Shown in pieces: positions 1-10,446 of a stretch of 64,000 nucleotides of DNA (position 1 is the first letter of the stretch; each line of letters begins with the position of its first letter). The DNA comes from Mytilus galloprovincialis (lineage: Eukaryota; Mollusca; Bivalvia; Mytilida; Mytilidae), in NCBI RefSeq assembly GCF_965363235.1, contig NC_134843.1:992001-1056000 (forward strand), written 5' to 3'. The notes beneath the pieces were generated by a model. That model ran no database searches. It had not been told where the DNA came from and saw nothing but the letters and a program-made list of their open reading frames with translations. The position numbers and the translations under genes were made by a program.

Positions 1-290
1 GAGCTCGAATGAAAGTTTGAAATAACAAGTTTTTCTTGATATTCTAGTCACGATAATATAATAACAAAATCTGATAAAAGTAAATAATTAAGTTCAGTCT
101 ACACTAAAATAAAAACACATTCCCCAAAAGATTCAAAGACTGATACCCATAGGCCTCTCTGTTTCCATAATTAAAAAAAATATATAACCTTAAGTTGCCT
201 TATTTGTTATAGACGAAATTATCAGATGTATTTGACAAAACCTGTTTTAAGTACTCAAAACGCAAATCAAACAAATTATCGGAACGTATT

Positions 291-823
291 ATTCAGACCT
301 AGCATGTGAACCCTAAGTGTTGAATTCAGACCTAGCACGTAAACCCGAAGCGATGAATTCAGACCTAGCATGTAAACCCTAAGTGTTGAATTCAGACCTA
401 GCACGTTAACCCGAAGTGTTGAATTCAGACCTAGCACGTAAACCCGAAGTGTTGAATTCCGACCTAGCATGTAAACCCGAAGCGTTGAATTCAGACCTAG
501 CATGTAAACCCTAAGTGTTGAATTCAGACCTAGCACGTTAACCCGAAGTGTTGAATTCCGACCTAGCTCGTAAACCCAAAGTGTTGAATTCAGACCTAGC
601 ATGTAAACCCTAAGTGTTGAATTCAGACCTAGCACGTTAACCCGAAGTCTTGAATTCAGACCTAGCATGTAAACCCGAAGTGTTGAATTCCGTCCTAGCA
701 TGTAAACCCGAAGTGTTGAATTCAGACCTAGCATGTAAACCCTAAGTGTTGAATTCAGACCTAGCACGTAAACCCGAAGTGTTGAATTCAGACCTAGCAT
801 GTAAACCCTAAGAGTTGAATTCA
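291..823. repeat. 33-bp minisatellite, about 16 units
   Basis: Tandem array with a 33-bp period. Nearly every unit has a GAATTC (EcoRI) site followed by AGACCTAGCAYGTAAACCC. Units differ mainly at two places (CATGTAAACCCTAAG and CACGTTAACCCGAAG types). Because 33 is a multiple of 3, the minus strand stays open across the whole array (182 codons, repeating NSTLRVYMLGL), but this is a consequence of the period and I do not call a gene. The CCCTAA in some units resembles a telomere hexamer, yet occurs only once per 33 bp. Confidence 0.95.
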
Positions 824-1535
824 ACTAGTTAATGTGACGTCTTATCCCTTTAACACTTATGATTGATACCTGGTACCTTTGATAACTAATTATGAATTAA
901 TATGTATCTACTTTTCATCTTTTGTCACTTGTTACATAACAAACAGTATTTGAAATCATGTTTGAATACCAAGTTAAATACCAGATTACACGTCGAGGCT
1001 ATTAAGACAAGAAGGCAGAATGCTAAAGATTAAAAAAAAAAAGAATATTGAATCAATAATACGCAGTTTCTGTTCCAATGGCGACTCTCAATGTGATCTT
1101 CGTGTTTACATTTGATGAAAAGAAATAATTACCAATACAGTGACTGGTAGATCGGACTAAATTACTCTGTGAGTTCTTAACTCGCCCCTGTTCCTCTAGC
1201 CAAATGGAACATTGAACGCACAACATAATATACAGAAGACATGCTCAGTCTATAAACAAGTCCCAGTCCGATATAATGAAAGGTACTTTACTATATTCAA
1301 ATTATCCACAATTAGCCATTAGAGGTTTATCATTATACCATCATAAATTATACGTGTTATAAATAAGTGGTGCACAGTAAGTATCTATTAGAACTATAAT
1401 AACTCCGCGATATACGAAATATCTAAAGCGAACAAACATGTTGTTTAGTTAAAATTCAATTCAAGTTATTATAATAAAACATCCAGTTGACCTGTTTTCT
1501 TTGTTTCTCGTTAATCCCTTTGTATTAATAACCTG
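824..1535. other. gene-free stretch
   Basis: AT-rich DNA with no supportable gene. A short piece near 869-886 (TGGTACCTTTGATAACTA) matches the conserved 3' end of the ~355-bp hammerhead repeat found further on, so a decayed fragment of that element lies here. Confidence 0.5.
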
Positions 1536-1775
1536 TATGAGCCTGTCCCAAGTCAGGAGCCTGTAATTCAGTGTGTTGTCGTCTGTTTATGTGTTACATA
1601 TTTGTTTTTCGTTATTTTTTTCATTTAAATAAGGCCGTTACTTTTCTCGTTTGAATTGTTTTACATTGTCATTTTGGTGCCTTTTATAGCTGAATATGCG
1701 GTATAAGGTTTGCTCATTGTTGAAGGCCGTACGATGACCTATAGTTGTTAATTTCTGTGTCGTTTTGGTTTCTTA
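1536..1775 (+). repeat. dispersed bivalve repeat (CCCAAGTCAGGAGCCTG family)
   Basis: Contains the phrases CTGTCCCAAGTCAGGAGCCTG, TCATTTTGGTGCCTTTTATA and TTGTTGAAGGCCGTACGATG. The same sequence recurs in reverse at 46036-46300 and in fragments at 26100-26210, 42655-42710 and 55310-55455, so it is a multi-copy interspersed element. I recognise it as common in mussel DNA; no coding capacity is seen. Confidence 0.75.
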
Positions 1776-1789
1776 ATTAGACTTAAACA

Positions 1790-2140
1790 TGTTGTACTTT
1801 AACAAATGATATCGGATATGTTCCTTACGTCGTAACTACAATCCCCTTCCCTTTCATGAATGTGACCTACCGAATTAGACTATTTACCGGATTTGTTATC
1901 ACATAAGCAACACGACGGGTGCCGCATGTGGAGCAGGATCTGCTTACCCTTCCGGAGCACCTGAGATCACCCCTAGTTTTTTGGTGGGGTTCGTGTTGTT
2001 TATTCTTTAGTTTTCTATGTTGTGTCGTGTGTGCTGTTGTTTGTTTGTCTTTTTTCATTTTTAGCCATGGCGTTGTCAGTTTGTTTTAGATTTATGAGTT
2101 TGACTGTCCCTTTGGTATCTTTCGTCCCTCTTTTTGTACT
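1790..2140 (+). mobile_element. Penelope-like retroelement, 3' end fragment
   Basis: The stretch just before 1840 resembles the last codons of the reverse-transcriptase ORF seen at 15.4-16.3 kb. It is followed by the untranslated tail typical here (GGTGCCGCATGTGGAGCAGG, CTTACCCTTCCGGAGCACCT). The same tail follows the better-preserved Penelope-like ORF at 16320 and recurs at 29700-29945 and, reversed, at 12945-13110. Severely 5'-truncated and inactive. Confidence 0.6.
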
Positions 2141-2664
2141 CATGAGATTATAAGGCTACATTGTATATAGGTGAGAAATTAAAACTAAGAAGAGATTCTA
2201 AAGCACCAATATGAGCAGGGAGTTTACTAAGTACGTTCAATGAATTTTAACATTCTTTAATTATTTTCACTGTTTAAGTATACAAGTGTACTTCATTTTA
2301 AAAACAGATTTATGATAAAACCGATAAATTTAACGACACTTTAAACATTTCCTAGGCGAAATAGCTATATTGTTAAAACATTCAATGTGTTGATGTATGA
2401 ATCATATTATACACAGTTATGGTCAAATGTTTTGATGAATGTTGCAGTGAATTTGTTTTAACTTGTATGGTAAAAGGCTGCTTGAGTGAATAAAAAATAA
2501 ATTCATGGTTGGATGACCTCAGGTATACTAATATAGAATTCCTTTAAAATAAAAATAATAACAGTCAAACTGTGGGACATTATCTGATCTGTATTTAGCA
2601 AAACCTTTCGGATTTTTTTTACCTTCAGTGCTTATCAACTTAGTTCTTTATTCAATCTTTTTTA

Positions 2665-2715
2665 TGTGAACGTAACTGATTAGTCTTTTGTAGACAAAAC
2701 ACGTCTGTCGCGTAT
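2665..2715 (+). repeat. decayed hammerhead-repeat fragment
   Basis: Shows CTGATTA, then GTCTTTTGTAGAC, then AAAACACGTC: the layout of the hammerhead core in the neighbouring ~355-bp repeats, with core bases changed. Not expected to cleave. Confidence 0.5.
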
Positions 2716-2819
2716 AACAAGCTTTTACAGTCCGGTTTAAAAAGAGGTTTTAACTACCTTCGGGTTCTCGATGCTCTTCAACTTTGTATTTGTTTGGCTT
2801 TTTAACTGTTTTGATCTGA

Positions 2820-2863
2820 GCGTCACTGATGAGTCTTATGTAGACGAAACACGCGTCTGGCGT
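2820..2863 (+). ncRNA. hammerhead ribozyme, type I (copy A)
   Basis: Order of parts: GCGTCA (helix I, 5' strand), CTGATGA, GTCT/AGAC stem II with a 5-nt loop, GAAA, CACGCGTC (very short helix III), then TGGCGT (helix I, 3' strand, pairing with GCGTCA using two G-U pairs). Predicted cleavage follows the C of GCGTC, between 2857 and 2858. All conserved core bases are present. Helix III is only 2 bp, so activity as a monomer is uncertain. Confidence 0.75.
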
Positions 2864-3175
2864 ACTAAATTATAATCCTGGTACTTTTGATAACTATTTA
2901 CACCACTGGGTCGATGCCACTGCTGGTGGACGTTTCGTCCCCGAGGGTATCACCAGCCCAGTAGACAGCACTTCGGTGTTGACATGAATATCTATTATGT
3001 GATCATTTTTATAAATTTCCTGTTTATAAAATTTTGAATTTTTCGAAAAACTAAGGATTTTCTTACACTCAGGAGTAGATTACCTTAGCCGTATTTGGCC
3101 CAACTTTTTGGAATTGCGGGTCCTCAATGCTCTTCAACTTTGTATTTGTTTGGCTTTTTAACTGTTTTGATCTGA

Positions 3176-3219
3176 GCGTCACTGGTGAGTCTTATGTAGA
3201 CGAAACACGCGTCTGGCGT
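3176..3219 (+). ncRNA. hammerhead ribozyme motif, core mutated (copy B)
   Basis: Same layout as copy A, but the first core box reads CTGGTGA; the invariant A6 is G. Stem II (GTCT/AGAC), GAAA and the cleavage triplet are kept. Likely inactive. Confidence 0.65.
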
Positions 3220-3531
3220 ACTAAATTATAATCCTGGTACTTTTGATAACTATTTACACCACTGGGTCGATGCCACTGCTGGTGGACGTTTCGTCCCCGA
3301 GGGTATCACCAGCCCAGTAGTCAGCACTTCGGTGTTGATATGAATATCAATTATGTGATCATTTTTATAAATTTCCTGTTTATAAAATTTTGAATTTTTC
3401 GAAAAACTAAGGATTTTCTTACACCCAGGAATAGATTACCTTAGCCGTATTTGGCCCAACTTTTTGGAATTTCAGGTCTTCAATGCTCTTCAACTTTGTA
3501 TTTGTTTGGCTTTTTAACTGTTTTGATCTGA

Positions 3532-3575
3532 GCGTCACTGATGAGTCTTATGTAGACGAAACTCGCGTCTGGCGT
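3532..3575 (+). ncRNA. hammerhead ribozyme, type I (copy C)
   Basis: GCGTCA, CTGATGA, GTCT/AGAC, GAAA, CTCGCGTC, TGGCGT in order. Core bases are intact; helix III is minimal. Predicted cleavage after the C of GCGTC. Confidence 0.75.
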
Positions 3576-3689
3576 ACTAAATTATAATCCTGGTACTTTT
3601 GATAACTATTAAGAAACGTTAACTCAAAATGATTACGATCTTCAACTTTGTAGTTGTTATGGCTTTCAAACTTCTTTTATCTGAGCATA

Positions 3690-3722
3690 GTTTTGTGTGG
3701 ACGTAGCTCGCGTCTGGCGTTT
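3690..3722 (+). repeat. decayed hammerhead-repeat fragment
   Basis: GAGCATAG...GTGTGGACGTAGCTCGCGTCTGGCG keeps the 3' half of the motif (CGCGTCTGGCG) but lacks CTGATGA. Preceded by the CTTCAACTTTGTA phrase of the 355-bp unit. Confidence 0.45.
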
Positions 3723-3894
3723 AAAAATATTTTTTTAACCTGTTACCTCTGAATGGCTATTATTAGTTTGTTTCTCTGTCCTATATTTTCTCCCATTTAT
3801 TTATTGTAGCCCTGTCGTGTAATGTTGTCATTTAAATGTTATAATTAACACTGCTATTAAAGCGGGAGGTTTAGCATGCCACAAAACCAGGTTC

Positions 3895-4125
3895 AATCCA
3901 CCATTTTTCATAAAATGCCCTGTACTAAGTCAGGAAAATGGCCATTGTTACATTATAGTTCGTTTTTGTGTGTGTTACATTTCTGTGTTGTGTTTCTGTT
4001 GTGTCGTAGTTCTCTTATATTTGATACATTTCCCTCAGTTTTAGTTTGTAATCTGGATTTGTTTTTTTTTTCTCTATCGATTTATGAATTTTGAACAGCG
4101 GTATACTACTGTTGATTTTATTTAA
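3895..4125 (+). repeat. dispersed repeat (CCCTCAGTTTTAGTTTG family)
   Basis: The phrases TTTCCCTCAGTTTTAGTTTG and GAACAGCGGTATACTACTGT recur in reverse at 7730-7920 and, in part, at 4970-5005. Short open frames in these copies (SVLVCNLDLF / SVLVCNPDLF) are shared only because the repeat is shared; I do not treat them as genes. Confidence 0.65.
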
Positions 4126-4129
4126 GAAA

Positions 4130-5510
4130 CTTTATGTTAAAGTTTTTTCGGGTTTTACGTTCAGTCGTAATTTTTTACCACGAACGTACTAGAGAAACAC
4201 GTGTCTCGAACACAGCAGTCGGTATCATAATTTTTATTTCTAGATTGCATTATTGATTAATGTTCAATAATACGATGCATCACGTCAACTTAATGTAACG
4301 TTTAAACATGTAGCAAAACGAAATTTTCTTTAATTAGGACTATACAATATCTCACCATAAACATTTGCATCTTTCCGGTAAATTTGAAAATTTAAAACCA
4401 TTTAATAGATTTTAACGTGAATTGGAGTAATTCTCCCCGGATTGACTTCCGGCAATCGTCATATTCAATATATGTTAAACTAAGTCGGAATGATTCTTAT
4501 AGACAAAAATTAAGACTGCATTATTTTGAATTAAACAAGGTGTGTTATGAGGAAGAAAAGTAAGTAGTTTCCCCTTTTTACACTCAAATAATCCAACTTA
4601 TGAGTAATTTTATAAAGACATAACACCTTATTAAGAAATAAATACCTTTTAAAAGAGATGTGTTTTGTTGAAATGTTACACTTTTAAGTTTTTTGTGAAT
4701 AAGAAGTAGTGCCACAATAAGGTAAGGTTATGCCAACAATTTTTTGTTAAGATATGCATCGAACCAAAAAGTAAGTTTTCTAATATATGTTTAGAAAAGA
4801 AGATGTAAATGTTCGAAACCTGAGAATATCAAAGTCAGAAAGAGACAAACGTTTTATTTTTTAATCGTTTCATCCTTTTTCTATTTTGTTGGTTTTTTTT
4901 ATCCTTTAAAGAAAAAATACCGGTTTTGAACACTTTAAAATACATATGTTAGTTCGCAGAAATATCAATTTTGAACAGCGGTATGCTACGGTTGACTTTT
5001 TAAAAGTATTAACGTAAAATCTTCTTCGTATTATTGAAAGTAGAAAAAAGATGTCAATGAATGTAATTAATCTTAGATCAAATCAAAGATAAATTTACAC
5101 GGACAGATTTAACAATTAGAGATATAACTCTCTCGATTGACATAACGAACGATTAACGAATAGACATAACCTACAACAAGTCTAAATAAATGTTATTAAA
5201 TTTGCGAATTATATTGCAGCCCTTAATTTATAATTATAAATTTTAAAAAAACATGTAAATTTATATGTACCCAAAAACGTTTATCTTTACTTTATATTTA
5301 CGAATGCAAATTTAGACCACTTTATCAAAGTCTAAATGTAGTAAGTGGAAATTTGATGAAGCAAAATAAGTAACAAATGTGAAGAGCATTTACGACCGAA
5401 AGAGTTGGACTATTAAACCAAAGGTAATATAATCCTATAGCTGAAATTCCAAATCATATTGTAAAATGTATTTTTTTGACAGTTTATTTAAAAAACAATT
5501 ATCGTAAACT
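4130..5510. other. gene-free stretch
   Basis: AT-rich sequence with no coding support. A fragment of the repeat above (GAACAGCGGTATGCTACGGT) lies near 4973. Confidence 0.5.
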
Positions 5511-5512
5511 TA

Positions 5513-5590
5513 TTTTAAGCTTGGCCTTCGTAAAACGTAGATTTTATTGTCGCACAGTAAAATCAAGTTTTACGAAGGCCAAGCTTAAAA
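5513..5590. repeat. foldback hairpin with 24-bp perfect arms
   Basis: Arms 5513-5536 and 5567-5590 (AAGCTTGGCCTTCGTAAAAC and its complement) are perfectly complementary around a 30-nt centre, which itself holds GATTTTA/TAAAATC. The 3' flank reads TTAAAATACAATACAGTTAT. The same flank borders the unrelated-armed hairpin at 22039-22205. Confidence 0.9.
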
Positions 5591-6147
5591 TACAATACAG
5601 TTATCTCCATATTGCATTCTAATGCATCATATTAAAATAAATACCATATAACAAATATTTTGGTGTAAAATGACGTAAATGAAAAGGTCCGCGAAACTGT
5701 TGCATTGTCTTTAGCAACTAAAACATGTGTCGTCATATTTATACTCATGATGTGAAACATACAATTCTAGACGTATTTATACATTTTGTACGCTTAAGAA
5801 TGGTTACAAAGATGACAAAAAGAACATTTTGAGGCTCAAATAGTAATTTTCTTAAAATTTGATTTTCCATATATAAATGTGTCTATCCAATGATGGCGTA
5901 TATGTTTTTTGAATGGGGTAAATATTTTACGTCTATCAAACCCCGCGACTGAAAACATGGATTAAAGGGCCTCAATGCATATGGTATCCGTACAAAAAGA
6001 AAAGATATAAGACGTTTTTTACCAGAAAATACCAATTTAGTTTTTGCACCTAAGAAATAAAAACTTAAGCTGTAATTGGTAATTGCACTTTAAATAACAA
6101 TTGAAAATTAGACAATCATTGATACGAGAGTATTTCGTAAAAATTAT

Positions 6148-6640
6148 AGGCCTGGTACCTTTGATAACTATTTACAACACTGGGTCGATACAACAACCGT
6201 TGGACGTTTCGTCCCCGAGAGTATTACCAGCCCAGTAGTCAGCACTTCGGTGTTGACATAGATATTAATCATATGGTCATTTTTATAAATTTCCTGTTTC
6301 AAAACTTTAAATTTTTCGAAAAACTAAGGATTTTCTTATCCCAGGAATAGATTACCTTAGCCGTATTTTGCATAACTTTTTGAAATTTTGGTTTCTCAAT
6401 GCTCTTTAACTTTGTAATTGTTTCGCTTTATAACTATTTTGATCAGAGCGTCACTGACAAGTCTTATGTAGATGAAACGCGCGTCTGGCGTATTAAATTA
6501 TAATCCTAGTACCTTTGATAGATGAATTAATTTACAACCAGTTAGTTGATAACACTGCTGGTTGATATTTCCTTCCAGAGGGTATCACCAGCCTAGTAGT
6601 CAGCATTTCTTTGTTGCCATGCATCGTTTTTATATGAACA
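6148..6640 (+). mobile_element. dispersed copy of the 355-bp hammerhead repeat
   Basis: One full unit bounded by CTGGTACCTTTGATAACTAT-type sequence at 6151 and a related phrase near 6508, followed by a diverged partial unit (CACTGCTGG, GGGTATCACCAGCC, CAGTAGTCAGCA). Holds a hammerhead-like motif at 6448-6491 whose first core box reads CTGACAA, so it should be inactive. Confidence 0.75.
6448..6491 (+). ncRNA. hammerhead ribozyme motif, core mutated (copy D)
   Basis: GCGTCA, CTGACAA (G8 lost), GTCT/AGAT stem II, GAAA, CGCGCGTC, TGGCGT. Architecture kept, catalysis unlikely. Confidence 0.6.
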
Positions 6641-7339
6641 TAATTATGAATTGCCTGTTAAGCATATTTTTACGCAATACTTAAGCATATTCAACCCAAG
6701 GAATAAAATTGAAAATGGAAAAGGTAAAATCACAAAAATACACGAAAATCTTATCGGAAAGTCCATAATCACATGGCAAAATCAAATGAAAAAACACATC
6801 ATTATCGAATGGACAAGAACAGTCATATTCCGAACTTGGTACAGGCATTTTCACATGTAGAAGATAGTGGATTAAACCTGGTTTTATAGCGCTAAACCTC
6901 TCACTTTGTTGACAGTCTCAACAAATTCCGTTATATTTACAATGATGCGTGAACTAAACAGACATAATAAATAAAATAGTCAAAATATGGGTACAGCAGT
7001 CATCATCGTGTAACAATTTTAAAAGGAACAATTTAACAGAACACAAAAACATCTATCTACAAACACATTCATTGATTCACGTGTATGACGTTAGCAAATT
7101 TTATACGTCACATATTTTTGTCGTTCAATGTTTCTACAAACAATTTTAAAATTTCACATGGGCAATGTTAGCATACAGGGTTAAATAATCAAAAGTATGT
7201 AAGAATTAATTTCAGCAATAGTCCGAGATTTAAAATAGTCCAAAAGTTCTATAGAATTTATAATAATCCACAAATAAATCATTCCACTACGCGATTGAAT
7301 AATAGGAAATTGGAAATAGTTTACTGAAACTCTATTTTA

Positions 7340-7470
7340 CAATCCTTTCGGAATTTTTTGTCCTCAATACTCTTCACCTTTGTGATTTTATTTTTGGCTT
7401 TTATAAACTTTATTGGTTCGAGCGCCACTGATGAGTCTTTTTCGTTGACATTTTGTCCGGCGTACAAATT
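7340..7470 (+). repeat. degenerate hammerhead-repeat fragment (copy E)
   Basis: GAATTTTTTGTCCTCAATACTCTTC matches the 355-bp unit, followed by GAGCGCCACTGATGAGTC. The second half of the ribozyme (GAAA box) is lost. A 60-codon open frame here is incidental. Confidence 0.55.
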
Positions 7471-7724
7471 TGTCAGCCTGGTATATGGCAAGATTATTGC
7501 TAAAGTAACCTCTTATGTATATTTGCTGATTCAGCATTAGTCAAGAGATGCGAAAACATCATAGGAATCTACAAAACACAAACATCGTCAAAAACTGGAA
7601 TGAGCTCTGGTGAGCTGGAAAGAAGAACTTTTTCATTTGTTAGAGAGTCATTATCGTTTTCCTAGATTGACCTTCCGCAGCAGAACTTAAAACGAAATGT
7701 AAAGCTACAATTATTTTTTTTTTT

Positions 7725-7925
7725 ATGGCAGAAAAACAAACAAAGGCAACAGTATTATACCACTGTTCGAAAGTCATCAATCGATTGAGAGAAAACAAAT
7801 CCGGGTTACAAACTAAAACCGAAGGAAACACATCAACTATAGGAAGAAACCAACATAACAACAGAAACAAAAAAAAACAAAAAACAATGCAACACACAGA
7901 GAAACGAACTATAAGATAACAAACT
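7725..7925 (-). repeat. dispersed repeat, reverse copy
   Basis: Reverse-orientation copy of the 3895-4125 repeat (AAACTAAAACCGAAGGAAAC is the complement of its GTTTTAGTTTG core). Open frames on both strands are by-products. Confidence 0.6.
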
Positions 7926-7929
7926 GCCA

Positions 7930-9920
7930 TTTTAACAAAACATGTTAAGCAGGAAAATAATAATAGTATTCACCACGCTGAAGTTACTTTTGCTTGAGAG
8001 TTATGAATCCAAATCCTACCTTGAGAAACAGGAATTTCACTTGTTGATAAAATTTAAACAGTTAGTGATATCAGGTTAATTAAATATTAATTTGGGGCGA
8101 AAATAGCCAGTTATATCACCTAAACTTAATCTTTATGAAAAGGTAAAATAACAAACATACCGGACTGTGAGGAAAATCCTCAACAGAATTTCTAAGCGTA
8201 TGACAAAATCAAAATCTCAAACAAATGGATAACAGTTGTCATATTTCTGGCTTGGTATAGCCATTTTCGTGTGTCGAAATCTTGTTTTGTAGCTAGCTAA
8301 ACCTCTATCATGTATAACATTCACATGAAATTCAATTATGCTGACAACAATTTGTGAACAAAACGAGCTCTTGAATACCGAATGAGTTGGGAAATGTATG
8401 ATAGTTACAAGTCTTAAGAGACATTACAAAATACCTTTAAAATAAAAGCTTTGTAAAATATTTAACAAAGTTTGTAATGGTAAACTAAACATTTTTTTTA
8501 AATTTAATTTAGGAGTGTGAGGTTTTATAAAAGAAATTGTGTGGAAGCTATTATCCTAATTGGTTATTGATAACCATATGTTTGTTTTTAAATAACGTTG
8601 GTTCTAAAGTGCAAAATAATCCTCGTACAGTTCTATTTCAACTGTTATTGTGCTGGTTAACCCACTTTTAATGATCTCAACATTTCCTTTAGCTATATGT
8701 TTACCAAATTTAATCTCTTTTCAACGAACTATCAATTACTTCAAACAATCCCTAAGAATAATGGTGATTATGATTCCTGCACTTTATTTTTAATTTAACA
8801 AGTGTAAACGTATAACTTTTTTTAATCGTTTCTAACCCTACCCAATATAAAATGATATAAAAAGCTATAAGTGAATGATAAAATCATCATCATGTCAATT
8901 GATAGATGTTCTTAACTGTTAACACTCCTGTAACTTATGGTATCAGCTATTACAAGCAGGAAACGGTCAACAGTTGGTTATTGATCAATTAATTCTGAGA
9001 TATCCATGAATAAAATAATAAACCCCGGATGTACAATCGGTCAACAATTTTGTTATTTCCATTTCAAGTATACTAAATAATGTTTTCTATGACAAATATA
9101 TGTTTGATAATTGATCCTAAGCGATTATAAGATAACAAGTAAACGACACACCAGAATCAACGCTGATTTTATAATCTTCTGTATATGTTATAATTGATCC
9201 TAAGTGATTAAAAATAAACACTAACTATATGAACATACAATATTCATCGTATATAAAATGATTTTTTTTAACATGCGTTTAGAAAAAAGATCTAAAGATA
9301 ACTTGATGACAATTAAATAACATTTTTTTGTTTTTTCACTTCAACAAAAATGAGGATATTGTTTGTTTTATTTTTTAGATTCCTATGTATGAAATTGTCT
9401 TGTTTCAAAATATTGTCGTGATGATAAATATATGAAACAATCGAAATGAACCGAATAATTTTCTGAATGACATTTTTCGAGAAATTGTTTAAAATATTGT
9501 AGAAATAAAAAAAAATGTTGCAGACAACAGAAAATCGTAATAACTTTCAAAGAAACAAGTGGATTTTTTTTTTTTTGTAGTTTTGTTTAAGATGGTTTTT
9601 GTGACAGTCGGTTGCAATCATTTTCAATTTATGAAATAAGAATTAATGAAATGGAAAAATACATTTCATAATGGATTGTACTGTATAGTTATCTAAATGT
9701 TCCGGATATGAAGACGATATAATTTTGAATTCCAGAACGATTAGGAAGCATACATTTCCGCCAACTGCTTCGGCATAATGATGGAAGAACGTAATGATGT
9801 TTATGAAATATTTAATACTCGATCGGTTATATACGTGACAGTATTATAATATACCTTGTCAGTCGTTTACGTATGTAGTAATTTGTACTTTGATATTCTC
9901 AAGTAATTGTTTTTGCCTGT
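7930..9920. other. gene-free stretch
   Basis: AT-rich, no gene supported. 8160-8290 contains a TGTCATATTTCTGGCTTGGTATAG-type repeat fragment (family also at 12790-12910, 14745-14880, 15190-15260 and 21370-21500). Two similar phrases (TTGATCCTAAGYGATTA) near 9112 and 9191 suggest a small local duplication. Confidence 0.45.
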
Positions 9921-10060
9921 AGATATTGCATGTTCTTCAACTTTGTACTTTTTTGGCGTTATAGATATTTTGATATGAGCGTCGCTGATGAGTCTTATAA
10001 AAGCGAAACGCGCGTCTGGCGTACTAAATTATAATCATGGTACCTTTGATAACTATTTAG
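9920..10060 (+). mobile_element. partial hammerhead repeat (copy F)
   Basis: A 3' fragment of the 355-bp unit ending at TACCTTTGATAACTATTTA, the family's usual 3' end. Hammerhead motif at 9979-10022: GCGTCG, CTGATGA, GAAA, CGCGCGTC and TGGCGT are kept, but stem II (GTCTTATAAAAGC) is weakened. Diverged unit sequence continues to about 10260. Confidence 0.65.
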
Positions 10061-10446
10061 TGTAAAACCAAATTTCGAGCTCGAACGTTTCATAATCACT
10101 TCCATATCTCGTTTATTCTTTGAGTTTTTGTTTCGAGTATTACTTTTAATTTACATGAAATATTAAGGATTTTTCAACCCCAGGAAAAGATTACCTCACC
10201 TCCTGAAAATCACATTCGGAATTTCGGGTCCTAAATGCTTTTCAACTTCGTTTTTCATTTCGTCGGATAAAAACAATTTTCGCATGAACTTCATTTAAAT
10301 TCATTTGATTGACAGGTATATTTCGTGATTTATTATACGATGGTCAAATAAACACTAACTTAATTGATAAATGCATTATTGATTCTATTATAAGTTCATC
10401 TGAAGTCCATTTCGATTATTTACAGATTTTAACCAATACTATTATC

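Larger units (their letters stand above)
2759..3611 (+). mobile_element. retrozyme-like element: ~2.4 tandem units of a 356-bp hammerhead repeat
   Basis: Tandem array with a 356-bp period (ATGCTCTTCA recurs at 2771, 3127 and 3483). Each unit holds a type I hammerhead ribozyme motif (2820-2863, 3176-3219, 3532-3575). The array starts shortly before the first hammerhead and stops about 35 bp after the third, at TTTGATAACTATT, the same 3' end seen in the other copies. The first and third motifs keep all conserved core bases; the second has CTGGTGA in place of CTGATGA. Known biology: animal retrozymes are small non-autonomous non-LTR elements with type I hammerheads and units of a few hundred nt, giving RNA circles. 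Assignment to that class is inference from motif, unit size and tandem layout. Confidence 0.75.

Noticed and set aside
291-823. Telomere-like CCCTAA motifs
   Set aside because: Only one hexamer per 33-bp unit and not in all units; not a telomeric (TTAGGG)n tract.
276-824. 182-codon minus-strand ORF repeating NSTLRVYMLGL
   Set aside because: It follows the 33-bp minisatellite exactly; a period divisible by 3 keeps any frame open. No start context, signal or family match.
7640-7930. 96-aa hydrophobic minus-strand ORF
   Set aside because: Lies in a dispersed repeat whose other copy (3895-4125) has a related but shifted frame; no coding signature.
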